Source: Chionoecetes opilio (Eukaryota > Arthropoda > Malacostraca > Decapoda > Majidae). Taken from it: DNA of 64,000 nucleotides. Below are positions 21,283 to 33,045 of this stretch, one piece after another; position 1 is the stretch's first letter, and the number at the start of each line of letters is the position of its first letter. The notes below the pieces were generated by a model that was given only the letters and a program-made list of their open reading frames with translations, ran no database searches and was not told the origin of the DNA. Location: the NCBI GenBank assembly GCA_016584305.1, contig JACEEZ010000394.1, forward strand, positions 1 to 64,000, written 5' to 3'. A program made the position numbers and the translations under genes.

Positions 21283-22464
21283 GGGGAGAGTCCGCCGTGA
21301 ATTTTAAATTGCATCTACGGTCATGAATAATTTATATGTTGTGTATATTAGTACCCTTGTTATCACATGAAAATTTCAAGCTGATCAGATGAAAGGAAAA
21401 ATTTGAAAAAATAAAGGAACCTATTTTTGTCGGTTTTTGATTAATTTTTTAATTGCATCTTCTCAGACATTTTTTGACCGATTTCCTTGTGACATGAGCA
21501 TATGATAACTCATTGTTATTCTAACAATTTGTTCTGAGAATATTTTGAAATTTGTTTTCGAATTTTTTTTTTTAAATTGTGAAAAAAAATTAAAAAAACT
21601 AGAAAATTTGAAGGATAATTCTCCCATATATCAAAACTAAGACTTAAAAAAAAAAAATCAAAACAGATTTCTCTACAATATTTGATTTTGTGTGTCCTAA
21701 AGTTTCGTGAAAATTGCGCCAAAAATAAAAGCAGAGATGAATTTTAGGTTCATTTTATACAAGTTTTGAGAAAAACGTGTTTGAAGTTTTGCTAAAGTTT
21801 CTGCGCTCCAGTGAAGGTACTATACTGTCAATGCTATCATATGACTTTTATGGGATCAGTAATCACATATCAATGCATGCATAAAAGGATCTGCACCTTG
21901 TCCCCCCTTATAAAGGTATTAATTAATCGCTCAAAGGCGAGGGTCAGGGCGCGCCACGCCCCTCATTGTTGCAAGGTTCGATCAAAATTCACCAAGTGCA
22001 TAGCTTTCGGTTGGAATTCCTTTGTCTGTCTTCCTCTTCTTGTTTATTGTCTTCTTCGTTGTAATTCTTCTCTTTTCTCTCTTTTCTAGTCCTTTTTGGA
22101 TGTATACATTTGTTCCAAAATTTTTTGTGAACAGGTTGCACTTATCATATCCAAAATTGTGTTCCAGAATTGTTACCTGGGTAACAAATCTCACCCCAAA
22201 GATTGCTGGTTTTTTTTTTTTTTTAAAGGCCTAGCTTTGATATATGGGAAAATTATCCAAAAAAAATTCAAATTCAAATTTTTTTTTTTTACAAGTTTTA
22301 AAAGTTTAAATGCCCCTCGCTATGGGCATTTAAAAAAATGTCTGATTGAAAAAAATTCCACCATTTGAAAGCCAAAGGATAGGGTGTTGCCATAGACCAT
22401 ATAACTCAAATTTGTAGTACTATATTAAAAAATTATTTTCATATTTTCACGGCAGACTCTCCCC
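21283..22464. mobile_element. TTAA-flanked MITE Q1
   Basis: Ends GGGGAGAGTCCGCCGTGAA and inverse of GGGGAGAGTCTGCCGTGAA, with TTAA outside both (21279-21282, 22465-22468). Interior is AT-rich and non-coding. The second copy Q2 (31738-32893) is inverted relative to this one and has lost part of one end. Ends differ from the F family although the target is the same. Confidence 0.75.
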
Positions 22465-22629
22465 TTAAAACTTACATACATATTAAAGAAATGATATAGT
22501 TGTCTAATAGTGCATACAGACACACCCTCCCTGTCCTGATGTCCCTCCACCCTTTAGGAGGTTAGGTTAAGGTTCGGTTAGGTTAATAATCCCGCTGGGT
22601 GTTCGAGGGGAGCGGATCCCCCCTGTTAA

Positions 22630-23287
22630 AGTAATTGTCCAGACCATTTCATCATTCCTGATTTAATGCAGTCAAAATATAGCCATGATCGAGTATATCA
22701 ACAATATGTTGTCACTTTTTGCATCCAGTCACCCGTTTTTAAATGATCCGCATTCAAAATCTGTAAATTCCCCGAGCTCTCAAAACATAACTGACGACCA
22801 GCAGACGACGGACCACGGCTCGGTGACGTCACTTCAGGAAGCCTCCCGGGCCGGCGCTGATACAATTACATGTAGACTCAGAAAAAAATATAGTACTTGA
22901 AGAATTTTGGGTGTTTCTGATATAATTTTTTGCGATATGGCATATACTTGCATCCTGTATGGGTGCAGCAAGAAAGCTGTGCCTTTCCAGGGAGCTTAGC
23001 ACCCATTTTCGACCTATTTGGCCATGATATGTGTGTGCAGCGATGGTGAGAGGTGGGTGAGAAGCGCGCGGTGTGAAATACATTGTCTTGCCCCGCGCTT
23101 CTCACCCGCCTCTCACCGTCGCTGCACACACATATCATGGCCAAATAGGTCGGAAATGGGTGCTAAGCTCTCTGGAAAGGCACAGCTTTCTTGCTGCACC
23201 CATACAGGATGCAAGTATATGCCATATCGCACAAAAAATATATCAGAAACACCCAAAATTCTTCATGTACTATATTTTTTTCTCCCT
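22630..23287. mobile_element. TTAA-flanked fold-back element F2, right end missing
   Basis: Left end AGTAATTGTCCAGACC follows TTAA at 22626-22629, as in F1. A hairpin runs from about 22892 to 23277 with its centre near 23080, including TGAGAGGTGGGTGAGAAGCG and its inverse. The outer right arm and terminal repeat found in F1 (GTGACGTCACC to GGTCTGGACG) are absent; sequence changes at about 23288. Confidence 0.7.
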
Positions 23288-23302
23288 ATATTTTTTTCTA
23301 TA

Positions 23303-23432
23303 TAGCAAAGACAACAAACACACAGCGTCTATATTACCCACACTGTACTACCTATTCTGTAGAAAAAACATTCTGAAAGAGAAACTAGCACACAAAATAA
23401 CATAACTGCATATTAATTAAACATAAAACATC
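23303..23432. repeat. 125-bp repeat shared with 55.8 kb
   Basis: ACAGCGTCTATATTACCCAC and the following CACTGTACTACCTATTCTG and ATTAATTAAACATAAAACAT recur almost unchanged at 55803-55935. Parent element not identified. Confidence 0.7.
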
Positions 23433-24457
23433 CATAACACTCACAAGTGGTAATGTTGTGTGGGGAGACAGGAAGCTGGCAAGTAACCAGCTGAGAGTCC
23501 CTGTTTCCTCTCTCCGAGGCTCCAGAGAAAACAGGGGTGACTGCGTTTGCAGGGATGACTGGGTTAGAGTTCTTCCTCCTCCCCTTGATCACCAAAGCCC
23601 CCTTCACACATTCCATAATGGAAACACGAACGCGCCAACAATGCAATGCGCAGCGCCGTCATGGTCTTGGTTATGGGTCCATCGTGACCGATCGTGACGC
23701 GCTCGGCCAAGGCCACAAAAAGTTAGTGCATGCACTAAACGCACTGTACCCAACGCATCGTATCGTGACGCTATCGTTATCTATGTAGCAGCTTCGTGAC
23801 ACTATCGTGATCGTCGTATGTTTATTGTGACGATAAGAAACCGTGACGCGCTCCTTCAATCCTACCTTTCCCCCCATTTTTGCACCCCCTTCCGCCTTCT
23901 CCCCCTTTCTCATTCACCTCCACCCACCCTCGACTCCCTTCCCCCTACTCCCATGACCACGTGGTGATGCCACCCACCCCCTACTCCCTACCCCCTACTC
24001 CTATGACCACGTGGTGATGGGGGAAGTGGGTAGGGAGTAGGGGGTGGGTGGTGGATCCACCCCCGTTTTAACCACTCACACCCCCAACAACGCCCTCTCC
24101 ATCCCCCCACCCCGTTTCCCCACCAACACCATCACCCCCTTCTTTATTACAACCCCCCTCCCCCGTTTCCCCCCTTCTCCATTACCAACACAACCCTGTT
24201 TCTCCCACCTTCATCTCTAGCCCCCCTTCCTTCTCCATCACCATAGCAACACCCACCCACGTACGAGGCATGTTGCATGATGCATGGCTCTTGACGCTAT
24301 CGTGATGCGTTCATGGCACCGTCATGGCACTGTCGTGGTTATCGTAACTCTATCGTGATGACAAAATGACCGTTGATTTTCCATTCGTGACGTAGTCTTA
24401 CAGCTGTCATGACTCCATCGTGACCATCTTACGACCGGCATGACACATACGTACACG

Positions 24458-27211
24458 TAGGGTGCCAATAAAAAATTAAAGTTGGATTCTTTTAACGGCC
24501 CTTAGTGGAATACTGTGGGGTGATGAGAAAACAACGTGTGTAAAATTTGAGCGCAATCGAAGTATATTTAAAGGTGGTGCAAGTCGATTGATTGTTCCCC
24601 CTATAGACTCCGATAGGGACTACAAGGAACGACATCGTCTCTGGGGTGTTTGTTGGCAATATTGAAGCCTTTTGAGACCTCCCCTGCCTCCAGCTGGGCT
24701 GCTGGTCCCCCTCGCTCTTCAAAGCGAGTATTAGTCCCTCTAGGGGCGGGGGGTATCATGGTTGCCCAAGCCACTCATTGTCTTCCGCTTGGCCGGGGAA
24801 GGGAAGCCTTCGATGTTCCTGGCTGTTGTCGACGGTGCCTCTCGACGACCTGCAAGAGAAATTGGCGCTGATCCTCGTTCTTCGTCAGGCTGAGGTTGAA
24901 GGACTGGAACAGCGCCACCCCTCGCTCCGCCGTGTCGTTGGTGACGTGTAGGCTCGCGACGCGCCGAGACGCCGCGACGAACCCCGTGTCACTCGGCCAC
25001 TCCTCCGGCTCCTTCGAGAGGAACGCCCTCTCCACTCCGGCGGCGTCGAGGAGGCCGCCGGACGCCTGGCTACCAAACGACGCTAGCGTGGACGAGGCGA
25101 GGCGAACGTCGGAGACGGTGATGCACTTCAGCGGTTCCTCGGATCTTTTTTCCCGCTGCATTGCTTCCGCCAGCGCCTTGTTCTCGGCGGTTGGCAAGCG
25201 GTGGTCGAAGAGAGCCATGGCGACCAGTGGCTCGCTCAGGTACCAGAAGTGCCGGGAGAAGGTCTTCACGCACACCTTGCCGATCTCAGCATCGTGGAAG
25301 TCGCGGAGGTCGGCGGCCAGTTTCAAGTCATTCGCCGGCACGAAGGCGGCCACGGGTGCCTCGAACCAGCGGGTCACGTAGACCTCAGCGACGAAGAAGG
25401 TGAACCGGCGGAGGCTGGACAGCTCGCGCGGCGAGCAGAGCTCCCCCAGTTGGGCGGCGAACAGCGTAATCTTCGCCGCGTAGATGGCGCGCGCGGTGCA
25501 TGGCGCCCGGTCGCCGGAACTTCACCTTTGGGATGTCGCCCTCGCCACCCAGCAGGACGATGAAGAGCTCCAGCATCTCCTTGTAGTCGTCCCGCGGGTG
25601 GCTGGTGTTGAACAGCGCTGCCCACTCCTGCATAAGTGTGTCCCGCTTGTTCAGGAGGGTGGGCGGCAGCTCGTCGGGCGTTGGCGGCTCCGGCTGGCTC
25701 TGGTCGATGAAAGCCCACCGTTCCTTGAATCGGTTGAAGACGCCGATGTCAGGACCCGACGACGGCCCCATGCAGATAGAGAACGCCTTCTCCAGCACCA
25801 GCTCGTGTACATGGTGCCGGCAGGCGAGGCTTAGCAGACGCCGACCAAGCTTCTGCTCCAGCAGGGTGCAGGCACCGGCGAGGGCTCCAGTGTTGGCGGC
25901 GGTCGTATCGAACGACATAGCCATCACACGCTCTGCGAGCCCCCAGTCGTCGAGCGCTTCAGCCACGGCGCTCGCCATCGCCTCTCCAGTCACACTTGCC
26001 AGCTTGGGAACGCCGATGAGCTTCTGGACGCCGTCGCCGGAGACGAGGATAGCCAGCCGATCCACCCGCGTACCGTCGCAATCCAGCAGGATCTTCCCGT
26101 CCCCGTGAACGGTAAGAGGTGTGTCAGGGACGAAGGTTGTCTTGACTTCCGCGGCCAGCTGGGACCGGTAGACGGCGCGAGCTTGCCGGATGCTCTCAGC
26201 ATTCAGGATCAGCTCCTGAGGATTGTGGCCGAGGCTACTGGCGGTCGCCGCGACGATGCGGAGCGCTTTGCGGTCGCTCACGCCGGTCTGGTCGAGGGCG
26301 CTCGCTAACTCCTGGGAGAGCACGACCTGTGACCCCCGCGGTCGTCGCTTCATAGGGCTTGCACCGGTCGGCTCAGCGGTAGCAGCCGCCCCGCCGCGTG
26401 CCGGACTGGACTCAACCGAGGAGGAGGAGGACGCGAGCACCGCGCGTTCGTCCAGCTGCGACGTCGAGGCTTCTTGTGATCGCTTCTCTGCCGCCACTGT
26501 CATCTCCCGGCGCTGAACTCGGCGCTCCAGCACCCTGTCAGCTCCCTGCATGATCCCTCGGCGACCCTTCTCGCGTTGCGCCGCTAGGAACTCGCGATCA
26601 GCCGGGATCGTCATCAGGGTCATCGCGTCGGCGTGGGCGACGTCAAAGAGGTCGCAGAGGGCCTCTTGAAACTCTTCGTCTTGTTCGTTGCTCTTCCCTT
26701 GCTCTTCACGAACGCCTTCCAGTCCTTGAACAAGACCTCCACCTTGCGAACGACGCTTTTTGCCGTCATCGTTGGGATCCTCGCGGTCTCCCAGAACCTT
26801 AGCACCTCTTGGACAGTGGCCGCGGCGGTGGTGGCGACGGTTTTCTTTTCCACGTTGTGGAAGTAGAAAGCCCGCTTGAGCACGTCGCCACGAGAGGGGA
26901 GTTTGGCTCCGAGGATTGGGTCGGGGTTTGGCTGTCCCACCAGCCGAACAGTCGTAGCTGCGCGTGAATGAGCCATTCTGAAAAAGAAATGGGTGATTTA
27001 TAACCCTAGCCTTGCAGACCGGTACATGTATCTGGTATAATCACATAGTACACATAATACAGGTTTCAATTAACTTGCGCCACCTCTAAATATAAACTGA
27101 TTCGCTTCAAATTTTGCATGAGAGGTTTTCTCATTACTGCACAGTATCCCACCAAGGGCCGTTAAAAAATATCAAGTTTTAAATTTACCCATATGTGCTA
27201 TTGGCACCCTA
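24458..27211 (-). mobile_element. Mutator-like DNA transposon, copy 1
   Basis: Long inverted ends start TAGGGTGCCAATA and include TTTTAACGGCCCTT about 30-40 bp in and GAGAAAAC further on, alignable over roughly 130 bp. ACGTACACG (24449-24457) and ACGTACAGG (27212-27220) form a 9-bp target duplication with one mismatch. Long TIRs plus 9 bp are the hallmark of Mutator-like elements; hAT-related families share the same transposase fold, so the assignment is an inference. The coding strand is minus and GC-rich compared with the flanks. Confidence 0.75.
24775..26976 (-). pseudogene. Transposase of the Mutator-like element, two frameshifts
   Basis: Start MAHSRAATTVRLVGQPNPDP at 26976. N-terminal part to about 26690, then a one-base shift into the frame of the segment NEQDEEFQEALCDLFDVAHA and MTLMTIPADREF (26623 onward). 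Core (about 26120-25800): TPLTVHGDGKILLDCDG, AMSFDTTAANTGALAG and LACRHHVHELVL, matching the D...D..C-x2-H pattern of RNase H-like transposases. A second shift near 25500 leads to the C-terminal part (YVTRWFEAPVAAFVPANDLK to about 24775). The final catalytic acidic residue could not be fixed by eye. The family resembles uncharacterised proteins common in arthropods and cnidarians (from memory, not checked). Confidence 0.7.
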
Positions 27212-27669
27212 ACGTACAGGCAGCGTGACATTGTTGTGAGGCTATCGTGGTCTGCGTTTATCGTGGACAAATTTCACGATAGCGTCAATAATCGGCGCTA
27301 TTGTGGCTCGATTATGGAATGTGTGAAGGGAGCTCAAATTGGGGAAGAGGAAAGATCCTCAGTGCTGCCGTGTGGTACAATAGACTCGAGAGGGTAGGGT
27401 AGGTAAGGGACAAGGGAGGGGTGTGCAGACCTCTTCCACTGCCCACAAACTTGTCTCTGTGCATCTGAATCATTGTACATCGTCCAGGATGTGAATTTTT
27501 GTAGGCCTTATTGTCGTACCGAGCCACCAAAATTATCATATTTTCAGATGGATTATCGTACAACCTTAGGTAAAATCATATAGTCAGTAAATGACTTTAT
27601 AATTTTAGGAAATAACTTGTAATTTACTTTAGTAAATAACTTGTAATTTACTTTAGTAAATAACTTGGT

Positions 27670-27797
27670 AATTTTACTCACCCCAGTTTGAATGTCGTAG
27701 TATTGGATTTTCGATCTCGTATATTGAAAATAGACCCTAATTTACACATCTCGTATCATCGGATTCTCGTATACCGAATGCTCGTATAACGGGACCT
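27670..27797. mobile_element. Tigger-type element, right-end fragment (CAGGGAGGTCCCG family)
   Basis: Ends TATAACGGGACCTCCCT and contains GATCTCGTATATTGAAAATA as in the complete copies at 28649-30275 and 55630-56402. Left end not found. Confidence 0.6.
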
Positions 27798-27950
27798 CCC
27801 TTTATTAAGTTCATGCATGTTTCTTCATAGTCTCATAATGGCATTTCTTTAGTGAGTTTTACTGTTTTTTATTTGATAATATTATAGAACAAACATTTAC
27901 CAAGATAACAGTACCGGGGATATATCATTTATACTGATAAACCATAGTCT
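27798..27950. mobile_element. Fragment of palindromic element P
   Basis: AGTTCATGCATGTTTCTTCA, TTTTACTGTTTTTTATTTGA and ATACTGATAAACCATAGTCT match 61371-61503 of element P in the same orientation. Confidence 0.7.
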
Positions 27951-28541
27951 ACTTTATTCATGGAACACTTGTTTACCTTGCCGATCAGCCTCCACTGGTC
28001 ATGGGCTGATTCCAGAAACAAGTCCACTATACAGTAGTCTTTGGACTGTGTTAGGAGAGATTTAGGTCGCGCAACAAAATGCTTAAATCCAAGGTTGTCA
28101 TGGACTTGACGTTGCACTGTCCTGACAGACACTTCATTTCAGAAGAAGATTCCACATTCAGACACTGCTCACCCAGCAGTACATGGTTATTTTCCTTAAC
28201 CGTCTGCCGGAAATACTGGGACACTTATCACCATCACAATTGACGATGCTTAGTGTCCTCGAGTGGGTCTTACGAGGCCTGCCTCGGGGTAATTTCTTGC
28301 GTGACAAATCGTCGTCACCAGAGTTTGTAATTCGTTGCACCCACCGCCTGACACTTCTCACATTAACTTCTGTGTTTTCAGCGATATCTTTCACTGAATG
28401 TCCTGCCTTGTGGAGTGACGAAATAGCACCAATGTCATCACTTGTCACTGGTATAAACCTTCCACTAGTCCACAGAAGAGGCAAGATCGAGGCATAACAC
28501 TGTCTTAAAATGTCGCGGGCTGTTAACTCCTCTCTGCACAA
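27929..28541 (-). pseudogene. Tc1-like transposase fragment
   Basis: The N-terminal part (28541-28158) contains DIGAISSLHKAGHSVKDIAE then VRSVRRWVQRI and SRKKLPRGRPRKT, a paired-type helix-turn-helix followed by the GRPRK linker characteristic of Tc1-like transposases. After a frame change the second part (28132-27929) begins MSVRTVQRQVHDNLGFKH with ARPKSLLTQ, the second helix-turn-helix. The DDE catalytic domain is absent. Confidence 0.75.
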
Positions 28542-28648
28542 GCTGTAATGGATTACTGATTGACCTTGAGCTCATTGGCAACTGACTGATCTGCCCCAGT
28601 TACCCTTGCACATTTGCCAAATGCGCACTAAATTCAAATTTGAGAGTA

Positions 28649-30275
28649 CAGGGAAGTCCCGTTATACGAGCATTCGGTATACGAGAAATAAATTATACGA
28701 GCTGAGTAAATTAGGGTCTATTTTCAATATACGAGATCAAAAATCCAATGCCACGACATTCAAACTGGGGTGAGTAAAATTACCAAGTTCAAAATGCGCG
28801 CCCTACCACGTATGCATCTGGACTGTATGTTTGTACATCTGATGTTGTGGTGGCCCCAAGCTTGGGGCCGCACACCTGGCTAATTATCCCTAAAGGTCAA
28901 GCCAACACCTGGCGTGAACCTGACTCGCTCGTGACCCAAACTCCTCCCGCACCTCCGTTGCTGGGTTCCCGCCCTGGCTTCCTAGACCAGCTTCTGGCAG
29001 TTACCTAACTACCACCACACTGAGAGGAACACAGGGAGAGGAGTAGTGTTCCTCTCACTGTAGTGGTTGGTAGGTAACTGACTGAATACTTACAGGACTC
29101 CCAGGCTGGACAAAGGAGGATTTTGGTTGACCCCAGTCAGGTCACCCCAAGCAAGGCGTGACCTGAAGGGTAATTAGCCAGGTGTGCGGCCTGACCTTTA
29201 GGGTAATTAGAGAGAACTGAAACTCGAGAAATGCCAGTGGTCGCTGGCAGTTTTAACTCAAAGGTTGGTCTACTGTGTTTTCCCTCCGCGACTAATATTT
29301 TTCATAAATTAATTTCGCGATAAACATTGATGCACCGCATCTGAAAACCAAAAAATATAGTTCTTCTGTTGTTCTACTAATTATATGGATGACATGCATT
29401 ACGATGGAACGTTCTATAATAGCAATTTAATGCAAATTACTCGCCTCGTGTAGCAAAGCTTAATATATTTTTTACATGTATATTGTGGCATGTAAAATTT
29501 GGGCGATGTTCACACTGTTTTCTAAGACAGTACTGCTGCGTCTGGCAAACGCTTGTCAAAATACAATAAGCAATGCCTTGGAAAAACGAAGAATAAGGAA
29601 TGCCGAAATCGGCTTGCTGCTGCGACAATGTAGGTTATAATTGTGGAGGCGATACGCCGCGGCGGGGAGTGGTGGGCGGGGAGATTGTGGCGGGGAGATT
29701 GAATCAAAACATTGCCACTTCACGCGTCGACTCATTGCACTTCCAGGCTTTCTATCTGATTGATACACAATAATAACAGGAAAATATGACTGCCTAGGTA
29801 AAGATAACTTCTAAACATTCGTTATTGACTATATAATATCATAGAGTAGCATTTACCTCGCCTCCTCAACTATAACCTACTTGGTTATTTGGTTATATAC
29901 AATGTTTTACAGAATCAGGCTTCTATACAATATACATATAGAAGAAAATCGTTCTTAATATTATACTTGTGTGTTTTAAGTGCAGTGGAATAAGCCCATA
30001 TTTTTCTTTCAAGTTGACCAACTTTTCACCAAATTGTGAGTTAAAACTGCCAGCGACCACTGGCATTTCGGAGTTGCAGTTCTCTCTAATTAGCCAGGTG
30101 TGCGGCCCCAACCTTGGGACTGGTACAGTTTATTTTAGCTTGAAAAACATGTCTTTGATGGGGTCCTGGAACCAAACCTATATTTTACCATTAGTTATGT
30201 ATTTCGCTATACGAGATTTCGCTTTACGAGTATGCCAGGTGGAACCTAACTGCTCGTATCTTCGGGACTTCCCTG
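28649..30275. mobile_element. Tigger-type element (CAGGGAAGTCCCG ends), copy I
   Basis: Ends CAGGGAAGTCCCG and its inverse with TA on both sides (28647-28648, 30276-30277). Contains a hairpin (about 28995-29075, TTACCTAACTACCACCACAC and inverse), repeated GGGGCCGCACACCTGGCTAA blocks and the nested element X copy 2. No transposase remains. Confidence 0.7.
29209..30087. mobile_element. TIR element X, copy 2, AATT target duplication
   Basis: Ends AGAGAGAACTGAAACTCGAG and inverse of AGAGAGAACTGCAACTCCGA, flanked by AATT at 29205-29208 and 30088-30091. 879 bp, inverted relative to copy 1 at 16695-17570 and very similar throughout (for example the GTTCCATCGTAATGCATG block). No coding region. Confidence 0.8.
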
Positions 30276-30279
30276 TATG

Positions 30280-30600
30280 TAGTTTTTCCGTAGTTTGCTC
30301 TGGGAGCCGGTTTGCCTTTGTTTATAACGTGAAAATACAGCGCTAATGTTGGCAGAAATCCCTCTATCCACAGTACTACAAAAGGTGATATAAATTGTTT
30401 CATTATGCCTAACAGAATGCATTAGACATGGTGGGATGCCGTCAAAGTATAAAATTAAAAGTAAGCAGCCATCCTTCATAAATGTTATCAAATGTTTTCT
30501 GACGCATTAGGCATATGACCGACGCGGCCAATATTTATGTCGGGTACTGTATTACTTAGGCAAGTGAAGTATGTGACATAAAGTAGTGCCCAGACTATCT
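30280..30600. other. No gene seen
   Basis: AT-rich, no motif or repeat recognised beyond weak similarity to Tigger interiors. Confidence 0.3.
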
Positions 30601-30607
30601 TCAAACT

Positions 30608-30922
30608 TTGAATCACCGCCGCAATGTTGCTTCTATTGCTTTCTCCTACCGTTATTTTCATGCTAACTACTTACCTCTCCCCCACCTGCAGGCTTGCTGC
30701 ACAAGACTTTCTACTCATTCTCATCCCTATTTTATCCATCCTACTAATGCAAGAGTTAACCAGTATCTTCACTCTTTCATTCCATTCACTTATAAACTTG
30801 GGAGCTCTCTTCCTGTTTATATTTTCCATCATTCTACAACTTATAATTTTCAAGGTAGGAGTGTAAAGACACCTCCCAAACTAAATTGTAGGGTTGCACT
30901 GGATAGTTATTTGACCAGATAA
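30608..30922 (+). pseudogene. Probable LINE 3' coding fragment
   Basis: One frame reads THSHPYFIHPTNARVNQYLH and then SFIPFT.KLGSSLPV, resembling the block before the stop of many LINE ORF2 proteins (R...N.YFFSFIP...WN.LP). Short, no upstream reverse transcriptase, so the call is tentative. Confidence 0.45.
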
Positions 30923-31113
30923 CCGAATACCACATATCTAGCTAATCTGGATGGCTGGATCGGATATCTGGATCCAGTCGAATAATAACAGTGCCGGTCA
31001 TTCATACCCATCATGATATAAAGTTTCTTGCCATCAATTGTTGAAATAGTTTTGAGGTATACTGTAAAACTTCTTTAAGTCGGAACAATAGGGGTTCTAA
31101 CCCTTTCCGATTA

Positions 31114-33043
31114 CCGTATTTTACGGCTTATAAGACGCTGCATCTTGGAAGACGCACCCTGATTTTGGATATAAATTTATAGAAGAAAAAAAAAACTTGT
31201 CCGATATACATTCATTTTTACACAAGAACACACTCACTATTCATTATCTTCATTCAGCACTGCTCATCAGCCATTTTTATTTTCTAGATTGTATGCGATA
31301 GTATAAGTAAATCCTCATGTTGGCTGGCTGAACATGTGCACGCAGGTCAGACGGCGGGAGTGAAAAACCTTACCGCAGCTGTGTGCCTGCCTGATGTGCC
31401 GATCAGCTGAGTCTGGCTTTGTCGTCCTGAGTGTAAACAAACACCTCTCACGCCTTCCCGTGCCTCACTACGTTGCCTGCCTCCTGTGCCTCACCACGTA
31501 TTGTTTGAATTTTCCTGTATGCGTGTAGTATTTTTGGTGGCTGCATGTACATATGTATACAAATTTTTATCTAATGTAACAAACAAAGTTCCTTATATAC
31601 GCAATGGCTATTGGCGCCAATCTGCCGGGGCGGAAAGGCTCCCGCCATTATCGTGTAAAGATCACAGGGTGAGGACAGATTAGTAGTTGATTTGAATGTC
31701 TTATGGTATTCTAAATACTCTTAAGTATTTAGTCCTTAAAAAGTCCACCTTGAAAATATGAAAATATTTTTTTTAAATACGAATTTCAGTTATATGGTCT
31801 ATGGCAACACCCTATCCTTTGGCTTTCGAATGGTGGAATTTTTTTCAGTTGGACATAAATTTAAATGCCTATAGCGAGGGGCATTTAAACTTTCAAAACT
31901 TGTAGTAAAAAAATTTGAATTTTTGATTTTTTTTTGGATAATTTTCTCATATATCAAAACTAAGCCTTTAAAAAAAAAAAACAGCAGCAATCTTCAGGGT
32001 GAAGTTTGTTACCCAGGTAACAATTCTGGAACACAGTTATGGATCTGAAAAGTGCAACCTGTTCACAAACATTTTTGGAACAAATGTATACATGCAAAAA
32101 GGACTAGAAAAGAGCTAAAAGAGAAGAATTACACTGAAGAAGACAATAAACAAGAAGAGGAAAACAGACAAAGGAATTCCAACCGAAAGCTATGCACCTT
32201 GTGAATTTTGATCGAACCTTGCAACAATGAGGGGCGTGGCCTCGCCTTTGAGCGATTAATTAATACCTTTATAAGGGGGGGGACAAGGTGCCAGATCCTT
32301 TTATGCATGCATTGATATGTGATAACTGATCCCATAAAATTCATATGAAAGTAGCATTGACAGTATAGTACCTTCACTGGAGCGCAGAAACTTTAGCAAA
32401 ACTTCAAACGCGTTTTTTTCAAAACTAGTATATATAAAATGAATAAAATTATTTTCTGCTTTTATTTTTGGCACGATTTTCACGAAACTTTAGGACACAC
32501 AAAATCAAATATCGTAGAAAAATCTGTCATGTTTTTTTTTTTTAAAGGCTTAGCTTTGATATTGGGAAAATTATCCAAAAAAAAAATATGTAGGTATTTT
32601 TTTTTTTTTTTTACAAATTAACGAAAACAGTTTTACAACAAGACAAATTGTTAGAATAACAATGAATTATCAGATGCGCATGTCACAAGGAAATCGGTCA
32701 AAAAATGGCTGAGAAAAATAAATTCAAAATTTCATCAAAAACTGACAAAATTATTTTACTTAAATTTTTCTAATTTTTCATTTTATCTGATCAGCTTGAA
32801 ATGTTCATGTGATAACAAGGGTACTATACACAACATATACATTATTCATGACCATAGATGCAATTTTTAATTCATGGGGGACTCTCCCCTTAACAGGTAT
32901 GTACTGAGGTTACATCATACAAGAGGCTGAATTGAATAGCTACCTAAGCTAACCTCCTACAACATTTGTCTTGGAAGACGCATGAGTGTTTTTCAGTGTA
33001 TTTTTTTGGAAAAATAGTGCGTCTTATAAGCCGTAAAATACGG
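31114..33043. mobile_element. CCGTATTTTACGG element, copy 1
   Basis: Ends CCGTATTTTACGGCTTATAA and its inverse, next GACGC, flanked by TA on both sides (31112-31113, 33044-33045). Interior contains ACAAGAACACACTCACTATT and TGTATGCGTGTAGTATTT shared with copy 2 (53847-57983), and an end fragment lies at 38278-38345. The TTAA-targeting MITE Q2 is nested at 31738-32893. TA duplication suggests a Tc1/mariner-type mover; no transposase recognised. Confidence 0.75.
31738..32893. mobile_element. MITE Q2, inverted copy of Q1
   Basis: Matches 21283-22464 in reverse. The right end GGGGGACTCTCCCC is followed by TTAA; the left end has lost several bases (AAAGTCCACCTTGAAAATATG after TTAA). Confidence 0.7.
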
Positions 33044-33045
33044 TA

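Larger units (their letters stand above)
23602..27334. mobile_element. Outer inverted-repeat element O enclosing the Mutator-like element
   Basis: Left end CCCTTCACACATTCCATAAT (23602) and its inverse ending at 27334. The two non-nested parts share a dispersed motif ATCGTGAC/ATCGTGATG, present more than ten times in 23685-24430 and again in 27225-27300. Only about 0.97 kb is its own DNA. A C/G-rich hairpin lies at about 23965-24045. No coding region and no clear target duplication. Confidence 0.6.

Noticed and set aside
21811..22368. Several frames in MITE Q1 with aromatic-rich stretches
   Set aside because: They come from T-rich tracts and are not kept in copy Q2.
25161..26516. Long plus-strand open frames opposite the transposase
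   Set aside because: Shadows of a GC-rich minus-strand coding region; they lack motifs, and the minus frames carry the D..D..C-x2-H pattern.
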